Position numbers and translations under genes: made by a program | In this document: piece after piece, positions 37,584 to 46,588 of the stretch | Layout: each line of letters starts with the position of its first letter | Position numbering within the stretch: position 1 is the first letter of the stretch | Assembly (NCBI RefSeq): GCF_001955695.1 | Contig: NZ_CP019236.1 | Location: forward strand, 2,666,001-2,730,000 | DNA length: 64,000 nucleotides | Origin: Rhodoferax koreense | GTDB lineage: Bacteria > Pseudomonadota > Gammaproteobacteria > Burkholderiales > Burkholderiaceae_C | Reading direction: 5' to 3' | Notes under the pieces: model-generated | Database searches by the model: none | Seen by the model: only the letters and a program-made list of their open reading frames with translations | Told to the model about the DNA's origin: nothing

Positions 37584-38516
37584 ATGCAAGCCCTGCTCGA
37601 CGCCATCGCCACGATGGAACTTTCCACCGACGCCTGCCGCATCTTCCACGGCCGCGGCGGGCTGCACCCGGGCTGCGAACACTGGGCGCTGGATGTCTTC
37701 CCGCCGGTCTGCCTGTTGACGAGTTTCCAGCCCGTGGCCGATGCAGAACTTGCCGCGCTGCAGGCGGCGCTGGCGGTGCGCTGGGCCGCGATCGCACCCG
37801 GCCAGCCGCTGAACCTGGTGTTCCAGTGCCGGCACGAGGGCCGCAGCGAGACCCGCCTGCTGGCCGGTGCCGTGCCCGAGCCGCACACCGTGACGGAGCA
37901 GGGCGCGCGTTACCGCGTGCATCTGGACAGAGGGCAGAACCACGGCCTGTTCCTCGACATGGCCGAAGGCCGGCGCTGGGTGCGCGCGTTCGCCGAGTCG
38001 CAGGCCGGTAGCCGTTTTGGTCTGAAGGTGCTGAACCTGTTCGCCTACACCTGCGCGTTTTCGGTGGTGGCACGGCTGGGCGGGGCGAAGCAGGTGGTCA
38101 ACGTGGACATGGGCCAGGGCGCGATCGCCATCGGACAGCAGAACCACCAGCTCAACGGCATCGCCTCGGGGGCGAGTTTTCTGGCCCACGACATCTTCAA
38201 GACCTGGGGCAAGATCACGCGGGGCGGACCCTATGGGCTGGTGATCGTCGATCCGCCGAGTTACCAGAAGGGCAGCTTCGTCGCCACTAAGGACTATGCG
38301 CGGCTCATACGGCGGCTGCCCGAGTTGTTGGGCCCGGGCGGCCATGCCCTGTTGTGCCTGAATGCGCCCGAACTCGGCCCGGCCTTCCTGCAGCAGCAGG
38401 TGCAAACACTGGCGCCGGAGTTGGTGTTCGTCGAGCGGGTGGCCAATCCAGCCGTGTTCGCCGATGTATCCGAAGAACGCTCGCTCAAGGTGCTGGTCTA
38501 CCGCGCGCCTGACTGA
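37584..38516 (+). CDS. Class I SAM-dependent methyltransferase (RlmI/RlmK-like)
   Basis: A 310-residue methyltransferase. SAM-binding motif I region is LNLFAYTCAFSVVARLGGAK (about residues 152-171), the acidic loop is VVNVDMGQG, and the catalytic motif is VIVDPPSYQKGSF. The DPPSY/F type motif is typical of 23S rRNA methyltransferases of the RlmI/RlmKL C-terminal group. The N-terminal 90 residues lack a PUA or THUMP domain, so its exact target is open. ATG 37584. Confidence 0.83.
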   Translation: MQALLDAIATMELSTDACRIFHGRGGLHPGCEHWALDVFPPVCLLTSFQPVADAELAALQAALAVRWAAIAPGQPLNLVFQCRHEGRSETRLLAGAVPEPHTVTEQGARYRVHLDRGQNHGLFLDMAEGRRWVRAFAESQAGSRFGLKVLNLFAYTCAFSVVARLGGAKQVVNVDMGQGAIAIGQQNHQLNGIASGASFLAHDIFKTWGKITRGGPYGLVIVDPPSYQKGSFVATKDYARLIRRLPELLGPGGHALLCLNAPELGPAFLQQQVQTLAPELVFVERVANPAVFADVSEERSLKVLVYRAPD

Positions 38517-38525
38517 AAACCGCGC

Positions 38526-40076
38526 TCAGGTGAGCGCCAGCCGGCTGCCGGTGTCCAGCCTGAATGCGCTGACGATGTCGGCGAGCCGCACGGCTTGCTG
38601 CTGCAGGTTTTCCGCCGCGGCGGCGCTTTCTTCCACAAGGGCGGCGTTTTCCTGTGTCATGCCGTCGAGCTGGTTCACCGCACCATTGATCTGCGCGATG
38701 CCCGCACTCTGTTCCGCCGCGGCGGCCGTGATCTCGCCGATGATGCTGTTGAGGTTCTGCACGCTGGCCACGATCTCGGTCATCGTGGAGCCGGCCTGCT
38801 GCACCAACTGGCTGCCGGCTGCGACGCGGTCCACACTGGCGTCGATCAGGGCCTTGATTTCCTTGGCCGCCTCGGCACTGCGCTGGGCGAGCTGGCGCAC
38901 TTCGCTGGCCACCACCGCGAAGCCGCGGCCCTGTTCGCCCGCGCGCGCGGCTTCCACCGCGGCGTTGAGGGCGAGGATGTTGGTCTGGAAGGCGATGCCG
39001 TTGATCACGCCGATGATGTCCACGATCTGGCGCGAACTGGTGTTGATCCCGTCCATCGTGCTGACCACCTGGCCGACGATGTTGCCGCCGCGCGCCGCCA
39101 CGTTCGCGGCCGACAAGGCCAACTGGTTGGCATGGCTCGCCGAGTCGGCGTTGTGGGTTACGGTGGCCGAGAGCTGCTCCATGGCGGCTGCGGCCTGCTG
39201 CAGGCTGGATGCCGTGTTCTCGGTGCGGTGGCTCAGGTCCATGCCGCCGCTGGCCACCTCGGCACTGGCGATGCGGATGCCTTCGGAGGACTCGCGCACC
39301 GCGCCCACCATGCCGCGCAGTGCGGTCTGCATGGCACCCAGGGCGGCCTGGAGTTCGCCGATCTCGTCCTTGCGTGTCCTCTGGATGGTCACCAGCAGGT
39401 TGCCTTCGGCGACCTGCTGGGCCAGGCGGGTGCAGTAGGCGATGGGCGTACGCAGGCTCTGCAGCACCGGCCTGGCGACCAGCAGCACCATCAGCAGCGC
39501 GGCGCCGATGCACCAGGCCGAGACCGCACCGATCTTGGCGCTGGTCTCGCCGAACGATGCGATCGTTTGATCGGCGAAGCGGTTGCCGGCCTGCGCCGTC
39601 TCGTCCACGCCGGCACGGTGTTCCATGTAGAGCGCGTGCACCGCCGGCATGTTCCTGCGCGCGGTCTCCAGGTCACCGGCGGCCAGTGGCGCGAGCAGGT
39701 CGCGGCGGGCCGCGGCGATGAAGCGCTGCGCGCCTTCGTGCTGGCGGCCGAGCAGTTGCTTCTCCAGGCCGAAGGGCGGGTTTTTCTGCCAGAAGTCGGC
39801 GCGCTGGCGGTACTCGGATTCGAGCCTGTCGAACTGGCGCCGGACCTCGGCCACGGGCATGCTGCCCTCCACCCCCTGCGACAGCACCAGTCGCATCTCG
39901 ATCAGGTACATCGGCGGCGGCAGGATGTCGGCCACCACGTCCTTGGCGACGAAGGTCTGGGTGGCGATCTCGTTGAGCCGCTTCAGACCCCAATAGGACT
40001 GCCCGGCCACCAGCAGGGCGGCCAGGATGCCGACCGCGGCAAGGCAAAGGGTGGAACTGCGAAGGGAGCGGAACAT
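38526..40076 (-). CDS. Methyl-accepting chemotaxis protein
   Basis: A 516-residue receptor: TM1 about residues 10-28, a four-helix-bundle periplasmic sensor about 30-185, TM2 about 187-205, HAMP, and a signalling domain with the hairpin tip [27 protein letters not shown] (residues split over the tip), ending in [10 protein letters not shown] without the NWETF tether. ATG 40076 is preferred over the in-frame start at 40097. It is not next to other chemotaxis genes and has its own divergent promoter region with dnaE. Ligand unknown. Confidence 0.92.
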   Translation of the reverse strand: MFRSLRSSTLCLAAVGILAALLVAGQSYWGLKRLNEIATQTFVAKDVVADILPPPMYLIEMRLVLSQGVEGSMPVAEVRRQFDRLESEYRQRADFWQKNPPFGLEKQLLGRQHEGAQRFIAAARRDLLAPLAAGDLETARRNMPAVHALYMEHRAGVDETAQAGNRFADQTIASFGETSAKIGAVSAWCIGAALLMVLLVARPVLQSLRTPIAYCTRLAQQVAEGNLLVTIQRTRKDEIGELQAALGAMQTALRGMVGAVRESSEGIRIASAEVASGGMDLSHRTENTASSLQQAAAAMEQLSATVTHNADSASHANQLALSAANVAARGGNIVGQVVSTMDGINTSSRQIVDIIGVINGIAFQTNILALNAAVEAARAGEQGRGFAVVASEVRQLAQRSAEAAKEIKALIDASVDRVAAGSQLVQQAGSTMTEIVASVQNLNSIIGEITAAAAEQSAGIAQINGAVNQLDGMTQENAALVEESAAAAENLQQQAVRLADIVSAFRLDTGSRLALT

Positions 40077-40093
40077 GGCGGCTCTTTCCGGAA

Positions 40094-40127
40094 ACATTGT
40101 TATGGCTATTTAAGCAGATTGTTTCAA
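40094..40127 (-). promoter_or_regulatory. Possible sigma-70 promoter of the chemotaxis receptor gene
   Basis: On the minus strand TTGAAA (40122-40127) is followed after 17 nt by CATAAC, 25 nt before the receptor ATG region. The -35 matches at 5 of 6 positions and the -10 only weakly. No good sigma-28 (flagellar) element is visible. Confidence 0.3.
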
Positions 40128-40193
40128 ACCTGTCGCCGGCAGCCGCGCGCCACGCCGGGCGGTCGCGGGACGGGCGCGTCCTAAAATGGTCCG

Positions 40194-43100
40194 ATGTTCG
40201 TTCACCTTCGCCTCCACACCGAGTTTTCCGTCGTCGACGGCACCAACCGCATCGACGACGTCATTCAAGCCGCCAAGCGGGACCAGCAGCCCGCGCTGGC
40301 CATCACCGACCTCAGCAACCTGTTCGGCGCCATCAAGTTCTACAAGGAAGCGCGCGGCAAGGGCATCAAGCCGGTCATCGGCGCGGAAATCTTTCTCGAG
40401 GGCCTGGGCAAGGAGGCCGGCGCCCTGTCGCGGGTGGTGGTGCTGGTGCAGAACAAGCAGGGCTACCTGAACCTGTCCGAGTTGCTGGCGCGCGGCTTCA
40501 CGCAGAACGTGGTCAAGGCGCAGGCGGTCATCAAGCTGGTGTGGCTGCAAGAACTCGGCGACGGGCTGATCTGCCTGTCCGGCGCACAGGCCGGGCCGGT
40601 GGGCCAGGCGCTGGTGCAGGGCGACGAGGCGCGGGCCGCCGACGTGGCGCTGCAGCTGGCCTCGGTGTTTCCGCACCGCTTCTACCTGGAGCTGCAGCGC
40701 GCGGGCCGGCCCGACGACGAGACCCAGGTGGCCGGCGCCGTGCAGCTCGCGGCCCGGCTCAAGCTGCCTGTGGTCGCCACGCACCCCGTGCAGTTCACGG
40801 AGGAGGCGGACTACGAGGCCCACGAGGCGCGCGTGTGCATCTCCGAAGGCGAGATCCTCGGCAATCCGCGGCGCGTGCGTCGCTTCACGCGCGAGCAGTA
40901 CTTCAAGTCGGCCGCGCAGATGGAGGCCTTGTTCGCCGACGTGCCCTCGGCCATCGCCAACACCGCCGAGATCGCCAAGCGCTGCAGCCTGACGCTGGTG
41001 CTGGGCAAGCCGCAGCTGCCCGACTTCCCGACGCCCGAGGTCAACGGCGAGCGCATGACGCCGGAGAACTACTTCCGCTACGCCTCGCACGAGGGGCTGA
41101 AGGAGCGGCTGCTCCACCTCTATCCCGATGAGGCCGAACGCGAGGCACAGCGCCCGCGCTACGTGGAGCGGCTGGAGTTCGAGATCGGCACCATCCTGAA
41201 GATGGGTTTCCCCGGCTACTTCCTGATCGTGGGCGACTTCATCAACTGGGCCAAGAACAACGGTTGCCCGGTAGGCCCGGGCCGCGGCTCGGGCGCCGGC
41301 TCGCTGGTGGCCTATGCGCTGAAGATCACCGACCTCGACCCGCTGCAGTACAAGCTGCTGTTCGAACGTTTCCTAAATCCGGAGCGTGTGTCGATGCCCG
41401 ACTTCGACATCGACTTCTGCCAGGGCAACCGCGACCGCGTGATCGACTACGTGAAGGACAAATACGGCAAGAACGCCGTGAGCCAGATCGCCACCTTCGG
41501 CACCATGGCCGCCAAGGCCGCGATCCGCGACGTGGGCCGCGTGATGGACATGAGCTACACCTTCTGCGACGGCATCTCCAAGCTGGTGCCCGGCAAGCCT
41601 GGGATGTCGTACACGCTGGCCTATCCGCCCGAGGTGAAGAAGGACGGCGACAAGAACAACTACGCGCTCGAGCTCGAGCCCCTGCTCTACGAACGCGTGC
41701 GCGCCGAGGAGGATGTGCGCACCGTCATCGAAATGGCGCAGAAGCTCGAAGGCATGACGCGCAACATCGGCATGCATGCCGGCGGCGTGCTGATCGCGCC
41801 GGGCAAGCTCACCGACTTCTGTCCGCTGTACCAGCAGCCCGGCAGCGAATCGGCGGTGAGCCAGTACGACAAGGACGACGTGGAGGCCATCGGCCTGGTG
41901 AAGTTCGACTTTCTGGGCCTGGCCACGCTGACCATCCTCGAGATCGCCAAGGAGTTCATCGTCAAGCGGCACAAGGGCCAGGAGAACTTCGCGTTCGAGA
42001 ACATCCCGCTGGACGACAAGCCGACCTACCGGCTGTTCCAGGAAGGCAAGACCGAAGCCGTGTTCCAGTTCGAAAGCCGCGGCATGCAGGGCATGCTGAA
42101 GGACGCCAAGCCCACGCGGCTGGAGGACCTGATCGCGCTCAACGCCCTGTACCGTCCGGGGCCGATGGACCTGATCCCGAGCTTCGTGGCGCGCAAGCAC
42201 GGCCGCGAGGAGGTGGAGTATCCGCACCCGGCGGTGGCCGAGATGCTGAGCGAGACCTACGGCATCATGGTCTACCAGGAGCAGGTGATGCAGACCGCGC
42301 AGATCCTGGGCGGCTACAGCCTGGGCGGCGCCGACCTGCTGCGCCGCGCCATGGGCAAGAAGAAGGCCGAGGAGATGGCCGAGCACCGCGAGAAGTTCCG
42401 CGCCGGCGCCCTGGCCACGCATGGCATCGAACAGGCCAAGGCCGACGAGATTTTCGACCTGATGGAGAAGTTCGCGGGCTACGGCTTCAACAAGTCGCAC
42501 GCCGCCGCCTATTCGCTCCTGGCCTACCACACCGGCTGGCTCAAGGTGCACTACGCCGCCGAGTTCTACTGCGCCAACATGACGGTGGAAATGGACAACA
42601 CCGACAAGCTCAAGCTGCTCTATGAAGACGCGGTGAAGATGGGACTGACGTTCGAGCCACCCGACGTGAACCGCGGCCGCTACCGCTTCGAGCCGGTGAC
42701 CGACAAGGTGATCCGCTACGGGCTGGGCGCGGTCAAGGGCACGGGCCAGCAGGCCATCGATGCCATCGTCGCCGCGCGGGAAGAGGGCGGGCCTTTCAAG
42801 AGCCTGTTCGACTTCTGCCTGCGGGTGGACCGCGCCAGGCTCAACAAGCGCACGGTGGAAGCCCTGATCAAGGCCGGCGCCTTCGACGCGCTGCATCTGA
42901 ACCGCGCCGAACTCGTGGCCTCGATCGACCGCGCGTTCGCCTTTGCCGCCGCCGCGGCGGCCAACGCGGGGCAGGGCGGACTGTTCGACATGATGGACGA
43001 TGGCCACGGATCAAGCACCGAGGAGCCAGGCCTGGTCGAGACCACGCCGTGGGGCGTGAAGGAGCAGCTGACGCTGGAGAAGACCGCGGTCGGCTTCTAC

Positions 43101-43730
43101 CTGTCGGGCCATCTGTTCGATGAAGTGAAGGCCGAGGTGCGGCAGTTCGCCAAGCGGCAGGTGGCCGACGTGGTGGACGGGCGCGACCCGGTGCTGCTGG
43201 CCGGCATCGTCAGCGAACTGCGCGTGATCAACGGGCAACGCGGCAAGCTCGGCCTGTTCCGCTTCGACGACGGCACCGGCATGCTCGACGCCCGCGTGTC
43301 CGAGGCGGTCATGAACGCCAACAAGAACCTGTTCAGGGAGGACGAGCTGATCATCGTCATGGGCAAGGTGCAGGTCGACCGCTTCGGCGGCGGCGGGCTG
43401 CAGCTCACCGTGGTCGAGGCCTGGGACCTGGCGACGGCGCGCTGCCGGTTCGGCAAGTTCCTGCGCGTGACGGTGGCGCCCGGCGAGAAGGCTGCGGCGC
43501 CCGACATCGCGCGCGTGGTCAAGGAATTCCCGCCGAAGCGGGAGATGTCCGACCACGGCGACATCCTGCGCGGCCTGATGGTGCGGCTGCAGGTGCAGCG
43601 CCGCACGGACCGCGGCGCGGCGGGCGCGGAACTCCAGCTCGGCGAGGAGGCGCGGTTCTTTCCGACCGATGAGGCGTTGGCCAGCTGGCAGATCGGCACG
43701 GGGCGGGCGGAGATCGTGTACGAGGCCTGA
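40194..43730 (+). CDS. dnaE: DNA polymerase III alpha subunit
   Basis: A full-length replicative polymerase of 1178 residues. N-terminal PHP domain (MFVHLRLHTEFSVVDGTNRI), palm-domain catalytic aspartates Asp403 and Asp405 in SMPDFDIDFCQGNRDRV and Asp572 in VKFDFLGLATL, the EAIVFQFES-type motif TEAVFQFESRGMQGML, helix-hairpin-helix region and C-terminal OB domain (VLLAGIVSELRVINGQRGKL). ATG 40194 is the conserved start. It is a single gene; the Pho box of ppk follows closely after its stop. Confidence 0.97.
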   Translation: MFVHLRLHTEFSVVDGTNRIDDVIQAAKRDQQPALAITDLSNLFGAIKFYKEARGKGIKPVIGAEIFLEGLGKEAGALSRVVVLVQNKQGYLNLSELLARGFTQNVVKAQAVIKLVWLQELGDGLICLSGAQAGPVGQALVQGDEARAADVALQLASVFPHRFYLELQRAGRPDDETQVAGAVQLAARLKLPVVATHPVQFTEEADYEAHEARVCISEGEILGNPRRVRRFTREQYFKSAAQMEALFADVPSAIANTAEIAKRCSLTLVLGKPQLPDFPTPEVNGERMTPENYFRYASHEGLKERLLHLYPDEAEREAQRPRYVERLEFEIGTILKMGFPGYFLIVGDFINWAKNNGCPVGPGRGSGAGSLVAYALKITDLDPLQYKLLFERFLNPERVSMPDFDIDFCQGNRDRVIDYVKDKYGKNAVSQIATFGTMAAKAAIRDVGRVMDMSYTFCDGISKLVPGKPGMSYTLAYPPEVKKDGDKNNYALELEPLLYERVRAEEDVRTVIEMAQKLEGMTRNIGMHAGGVLIAPGKLTDFCPLYQQPGSESAVSQYDKDDVEAIGLVKFDFLGLATLTILEIAKEFIVKRHKGQENFAFENIPLDDKPTYRLFQEGKTEAVFQFESRGMQGMLKDAKPTRLEDLIALNALYRPGPMDLIPSFVARKHGREEVEYPHPAVAEMLSETYGIMVYQEQVMQTAQILGGYSLGGADLLRRAMGKKKAEEMAEHREKFRAGALATHGIEQAKADEIFDLMEKFAGYGFNKSHAAAYSLLAYHTGWLKVHYAAEFYCANMTVEMDNTDKLKLLYEDAVKMGLTFEPPDVNRGRYRFEPVTDKVIRYGLGAVKGTGQQAIDAIVAAREEGGPFKSLFDFCLRVDRARLNKRTVEALIKAGAFDALHLNRAELVASIDRAFAFAAAAAANAGQGGLFDMMDDGHGSSTEEPGLVETTPWGVKEQLTLEKTAVGFYLSGHLFDEVKAEVRQFAKRQVADVVDGRDPVLLAGIVSELRVINGQRGKLGLFRFDDGTGMLDARVSEAVMNANKNLFREDELIIVMGKVQVDRFGGGGLQLTVVEAWDLATARCRFGKFLRVTVAPGEKAAAPDIARVVKEFPPKREMSDHGDILRGLMVRLQVQRRTDRGAAGAELQLGEEARFFPTDEALASWQIGTGRAEIVYEA

Positions 43731-43768
43731 TGCCGCCGCGTGCGCGGAGTCATCGGCGTGACACACCC

Positions 43769-43786
43769 ATGTCATTAAACTGACAT
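43769..43786 (+). promoter_or_regulatory. Pho box upstream of ppk
   Basis: ATGTCAT-TAAA-CTGACAT: two 7-bp direct repeats each matching the CTGTCAT consensus at 6 of 7 positions, separated by exactly 4 nt. A weaker third half-site (GTGACAC) lies one 11-nt step upstream at 43758. Orientation drives ppk. This is the PhoB-binding architecture, so ppk should be induced under phosphate starvation. Confidence 0.8.
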
Positions 43787-43811
43787 CAAAAAGGTTCACA
43801 CTGCTGGCAAC

Positions 43812-45989
43812 ATGCGGCCCCAGATCGATCCTTCCATTCCCAGTTCTTCTTCTTCAGACACACCATCGGAGGCCGGCCCCGCGGCCGCGTCTCCACCCTC
43901 GGTGCAGGCACCGGACAAGCCCGCGAGCCTGCTCGACCGCGACCATGCCATCCTCGGCTTCAACGCGCGCGTGCTCGACTGGGCCGTGCGCGACGATGTT
44001 CCCTTGCTGGAGCGGCTGCGTTTCCTGTGCATCGTGTCGTCCAACCTCGACGAATTCTTCGAAGTGCGCGCCGCGCCGCACCTGGACGCCGTGCACCACA
44101 TCGAGGGCAAGGGCGCGTATTCGGCGCGCTCCTTCGTCGAACTCGCGGCTGCCGCGCACAAGCTGGTCGAGCGGCAGTATTCGCTCTACAACGACCAGCT
44201 GCTGCCGGCTTTTGCCGAGCAGGGCATCCGCATCCTGTCGCACGGCGAACGCAACCAGGCGCAACGGCAATGGGTGAAGGAGTATTTCGAGCGCCAGGTG
44301 CGCCCGTTGCTCGTGCCTGTCGGGCTCGACCCCTCGCATCCCTTCCCGCAGGTGGCCAACAAGTCGCTGAACTTCATCGTGCAGCTCAGCGGCCACGACG
44401 CGTTCGGCCGGGAAAACGACATCACCATCCTCAAGGTGCCGCGCGTGCTGCCGCGGCTGATCCGCCTGCCAGCCAAGGTGGCGGGCAAGCAGGCGGCCTT
44501 CGTGTCGGTGTCCAGCGTGATCCGCGCGCACCTGCACGAAATGTTTCCCGGACGCGTGGTCGGGCAGTTCTCGCAATTCCGCGTCACGCGGCATTCGGAC
44601 CTGGCGGTGGACGAGGACGACGTGCGCAACCTGCGCACCGCGCTGCGCCAGGGCCTGGAGATCCGCCATTACGGCCAGGCGGTGCGTCTGGAGGTGGCCG
44701 CGGGCTGCTCCGAACACCTGGCTTCCTTCCTGCTGCGACAGTTCAACCTGCCGGCGGAGGCGCTGTACCGCGTGCACGGCCCAGTGAACCTCGTGCGGCT
44801 CACGCAACTGATCGACCTCATCGGCGAGGTGGACAAGGCCAAGGCGCCCAAGCTGCTGTTTCCGTCCTTCGTGCCGAGCTGGCCGCTCGAACTCACGCCC
44901 GGCGAGTCTTTCTTCGAGCGACTCAAACATGGCGACGTGCTGATCCACCAGCCGTTCGAACGCTTCGACGCGGTGCTGGCCTTTCTGCGCGAGGCGGTGA
45001 ACGACCCGCAGGTGCTGGCCATCAAGCAGACCATCTACCGCACCGGGGCCGATTCCGAACTCATGGCGCTGCTGCGCGAAGGCGTGCGCCGCGGCAAGGA
45101 GGTCACCGTGGTGGTGGAGCTCAAGGCGCGTTTCGACGAGGAAGCCAACATCAACTGGGCGGAGATGCTGGAGTCGATCGGCGCCCAGGTGGTGTACGGC
45201 GTGGTCGGCCTGAAGACGCATGCCAAGATGCTGCTCGTGACCCGCCGCGAGGGCAGCCATCTGCGGCAATACGGCCACCTGTCCACCGGCAACTACAACC
45301 CGCGCACCGCGCGTCTCTATACGGACCTGAGCCACCTCACGGCCGATCCGGCGATGACGGCGGACATGGAACACGTGTTCGTGCACATCGCGGGCCAGAG
45401 CAAGCTGCCCAGACTCTCGCGCATGTGGCTCGCGCCGTTCCACCTGCACAAGCGCACCCTCGAGAAGATCGCCCTGGTGGGTGAGGCCGCGGCGCGCGGC
45501 GAGTCGGCGCGCATCGTGGCCAAGATGAACGCGCTGACCGACGAAGCCATCATCCAGGCGCTGATCGACGCCGGCCGCAAGGGTACGAAGATCGACCTCA
45601 TCATCCGTGGCGCCTGCATGCTGCCGGCCCGTGTGCCGGGTTTCACCGACAACATTCGCGTGCGTTCGGTGGTGGGCCGCTTCCTCGAGCATTCGCGCAT
45701 CATCTATTGCCGCGCCGGTGCGCAGGAAGACCTGTACCTGTCGAGCGCCGACTGGATGAACCGCAACATGTTGCGCCGTATCGAACTGGCCTGGCCCGTC
45801 ACCGATGCGCGCATGCGCCAGCGCATCATCGACGAAGCCTTGGTACCCTACCTGCTCGACGGCCGCGATGCCTGGGACATGGACGCCACGGGGCGCTACA
45901 TTCGGGTGGATGGCGGCGACGCAGCGCATGGCGCCCAGCAGGCCCTGGCCACCCGTTACGCGAGCAAGCGGCGCGGCGATGAAAGCTGA
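43812..45989 (+). CDS. ppk: Polyphosphate kinase 1
   Basis: A 725-residue enzyme that polymerises the gamma-phosphate of ATP into polyphosphate, reversibly. N-terminal domain starts at LLDRDHAILGFNARVLDWA. The autophosphorylated histidine is His470 in GLKTHAKMLLVTRREG, and further family motifs are NYNPRTARLYTDLSHLTA and RMWLAPFHLHKRTLEKI. The first 40 residues are a Ser/Pro/Ala-rich extension. ATG 43812 lies only about 25 nt after the Pho box, leaving almost no room for a leader; an in-frame GTG at 43902 would remove most of the extension. Followed 19 nt later by sixA. Confidence 0.95.
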   Translation: MRPQIDPSIPSSSSSDTPSEAGPAAASPPSVQAPDKPASLLDRDHAILGFNARVLDWAVRDDVPLLERLRFLCIVSSNLDEFFEVRAAPHLDAVHHIEGKGAYSARSFVELAAAAHKLVERQYSLYNDQLLPAFAEQGIRILSHGERNQAQRQWVKEYFERQVRPLLVPVGLDPSHPFPQVANKSLNFIVQLSGHDAFGRENDITILKVPRVLPRLIRLPAKVAGKQAAFVSVSSVIRAHLHEMFPGRVVGQFSQFRVTRHSDLAVDEDDVRNLRTALRQGLEIRHYGQAVRLEVAAGCSEHLASFLLRQFNLPAEALYRVHGPVNLVRLTQLIDLIGEVDKAKAPKLLFPSFVPSWPLELTPGESFFERLKHGDVLIHQPFERFDAVLAFLREAVNDPQVLAIKQTIYRTGADSELMALLREGVRRGKEVTVVVELKARFDEEANINWAEMLESIGAQVVYGVVGLKTHAKMLLVTRREGSHLRQYGHLSTGNYNPRTARLYTDLSHLTADPAMTADMEHVFVHIAGQSKLPRLSRMWLAPFHLHKRTLEKIALVGEAAARGESARIVAKMNALTDEAIIQALIDAGRKGTKIDLIIRGACMLPARVPGFTDNIRVRSVVGRFLEHSRIIYCRAGAQEDLYLSSADWMNRNMLRRIELAWPVTDARMRQRIIDEALVPYLLDGRDAWDMDATGRYIRVDGGDAAHGAQQALATRYASKRRGDES

Positions 45990-46008
45990 CAGGAAAAGAG
46001 GAAAGCCC

Positions 46009-46470
46009 ATGGACCTGATCTTGTGGCGTCATGCCGAAGCGGAAGACGAGCGCGAAGGTCTGTCGGACATGGACCGCAGCCTCACGGCCAAAGGCCAGAA
46101 GCAGGCCAGCCGCATGGCCGCCTGGCTCGACCGGCAACTCCCGGAAAGCACGCGTGTGCTGGCCAGCCCGGCCCGGCGCACCGAGCAGACCGTGCACGCG
46201 CTCGGCCGCAAGTACAAGCTCAGGCCCGAGCTGGCACCCGGCGCCACGCCAGCCCAGTTGCTCGAGGCCGCCCAATGGCCCGACAGCAAGGCCGCCGTGC
46301 TGATCGTCGGCCACCAGCCCACGCTGGGCCACACCATCGCCCAATTGCTCGGCCTGGACGACCCCAACTTCGCCGTGAAGAAGGGCGCCGTCTGGTGGCT
46401 GCGCCAGCGCGAACGCGACGGCCAGGCTCAGACGGTGCTGGTGGCGGTACAGGCGCCCGAGACGATCTGA
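46009..46470 (+). CDS. sixA: Phosphohistidine phosphatase SixA
   Basis: A 153-residue histidine phosphatase of the RHG branch. Catalytic motif ILWRHAEAEDE (His8) and second histidine in VGHQPTLGHT. Start ATG 46009 follows AAGAGGAAAG. SixA removes phosphate from phosphohistidines such as those of phosphotransfer proteins. Its position just after ppk, probably in the same Pho-box-controlled transcript, is a recurrent arrangement in beta-proteobacteria as far as I recall. Confidence 0.9.
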   Translation: MDLILWRHAEAEDEREGLSDMDRSLTAKGQKQASRMAAWLDRQLPESTRVLASPARRTEQTVHALGRKYKLRPELAPGATPAQLLEAAQWPDSKAAVLIVGHQPTLGHTIAQLLGLDDPNFAVKKGAVWWLRQRERDGQAQTVLVAVQAPETI

Positions 46471-46588
46471 CGGAGACCGGCCCGGTTGGCGACAGCCGGG
46501 CTGCGCCGGCCCATGCAAGGGGACTCACCCGGCCTGCGCCGTGGTCTTGCGCCCTAGAATGGCCGCCCCAGGGTTCCGCATTCGTGCC

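Noticed and set aside
35466..38405. A 979-codon minus-strand frame spanning the MFS gene, trhO and part of the methyltransferase gene
   Set aside because: Only its C-terminal 425 codons form a protein family (MFS). The upstream part is out of frame with trhO and antisense to the methyltransferase.
43854..46010. Very long open frame antisense to ppk (about 718 codons), and similar long frames opposite the kinase gene, livM/livH, the STAND regulator and the MFS genes
   Set aside because: High GC makes antisense frames long. The translations are His/Gln/Arg/Ala-rich without any domain, while the sense frames are clear known proteins.
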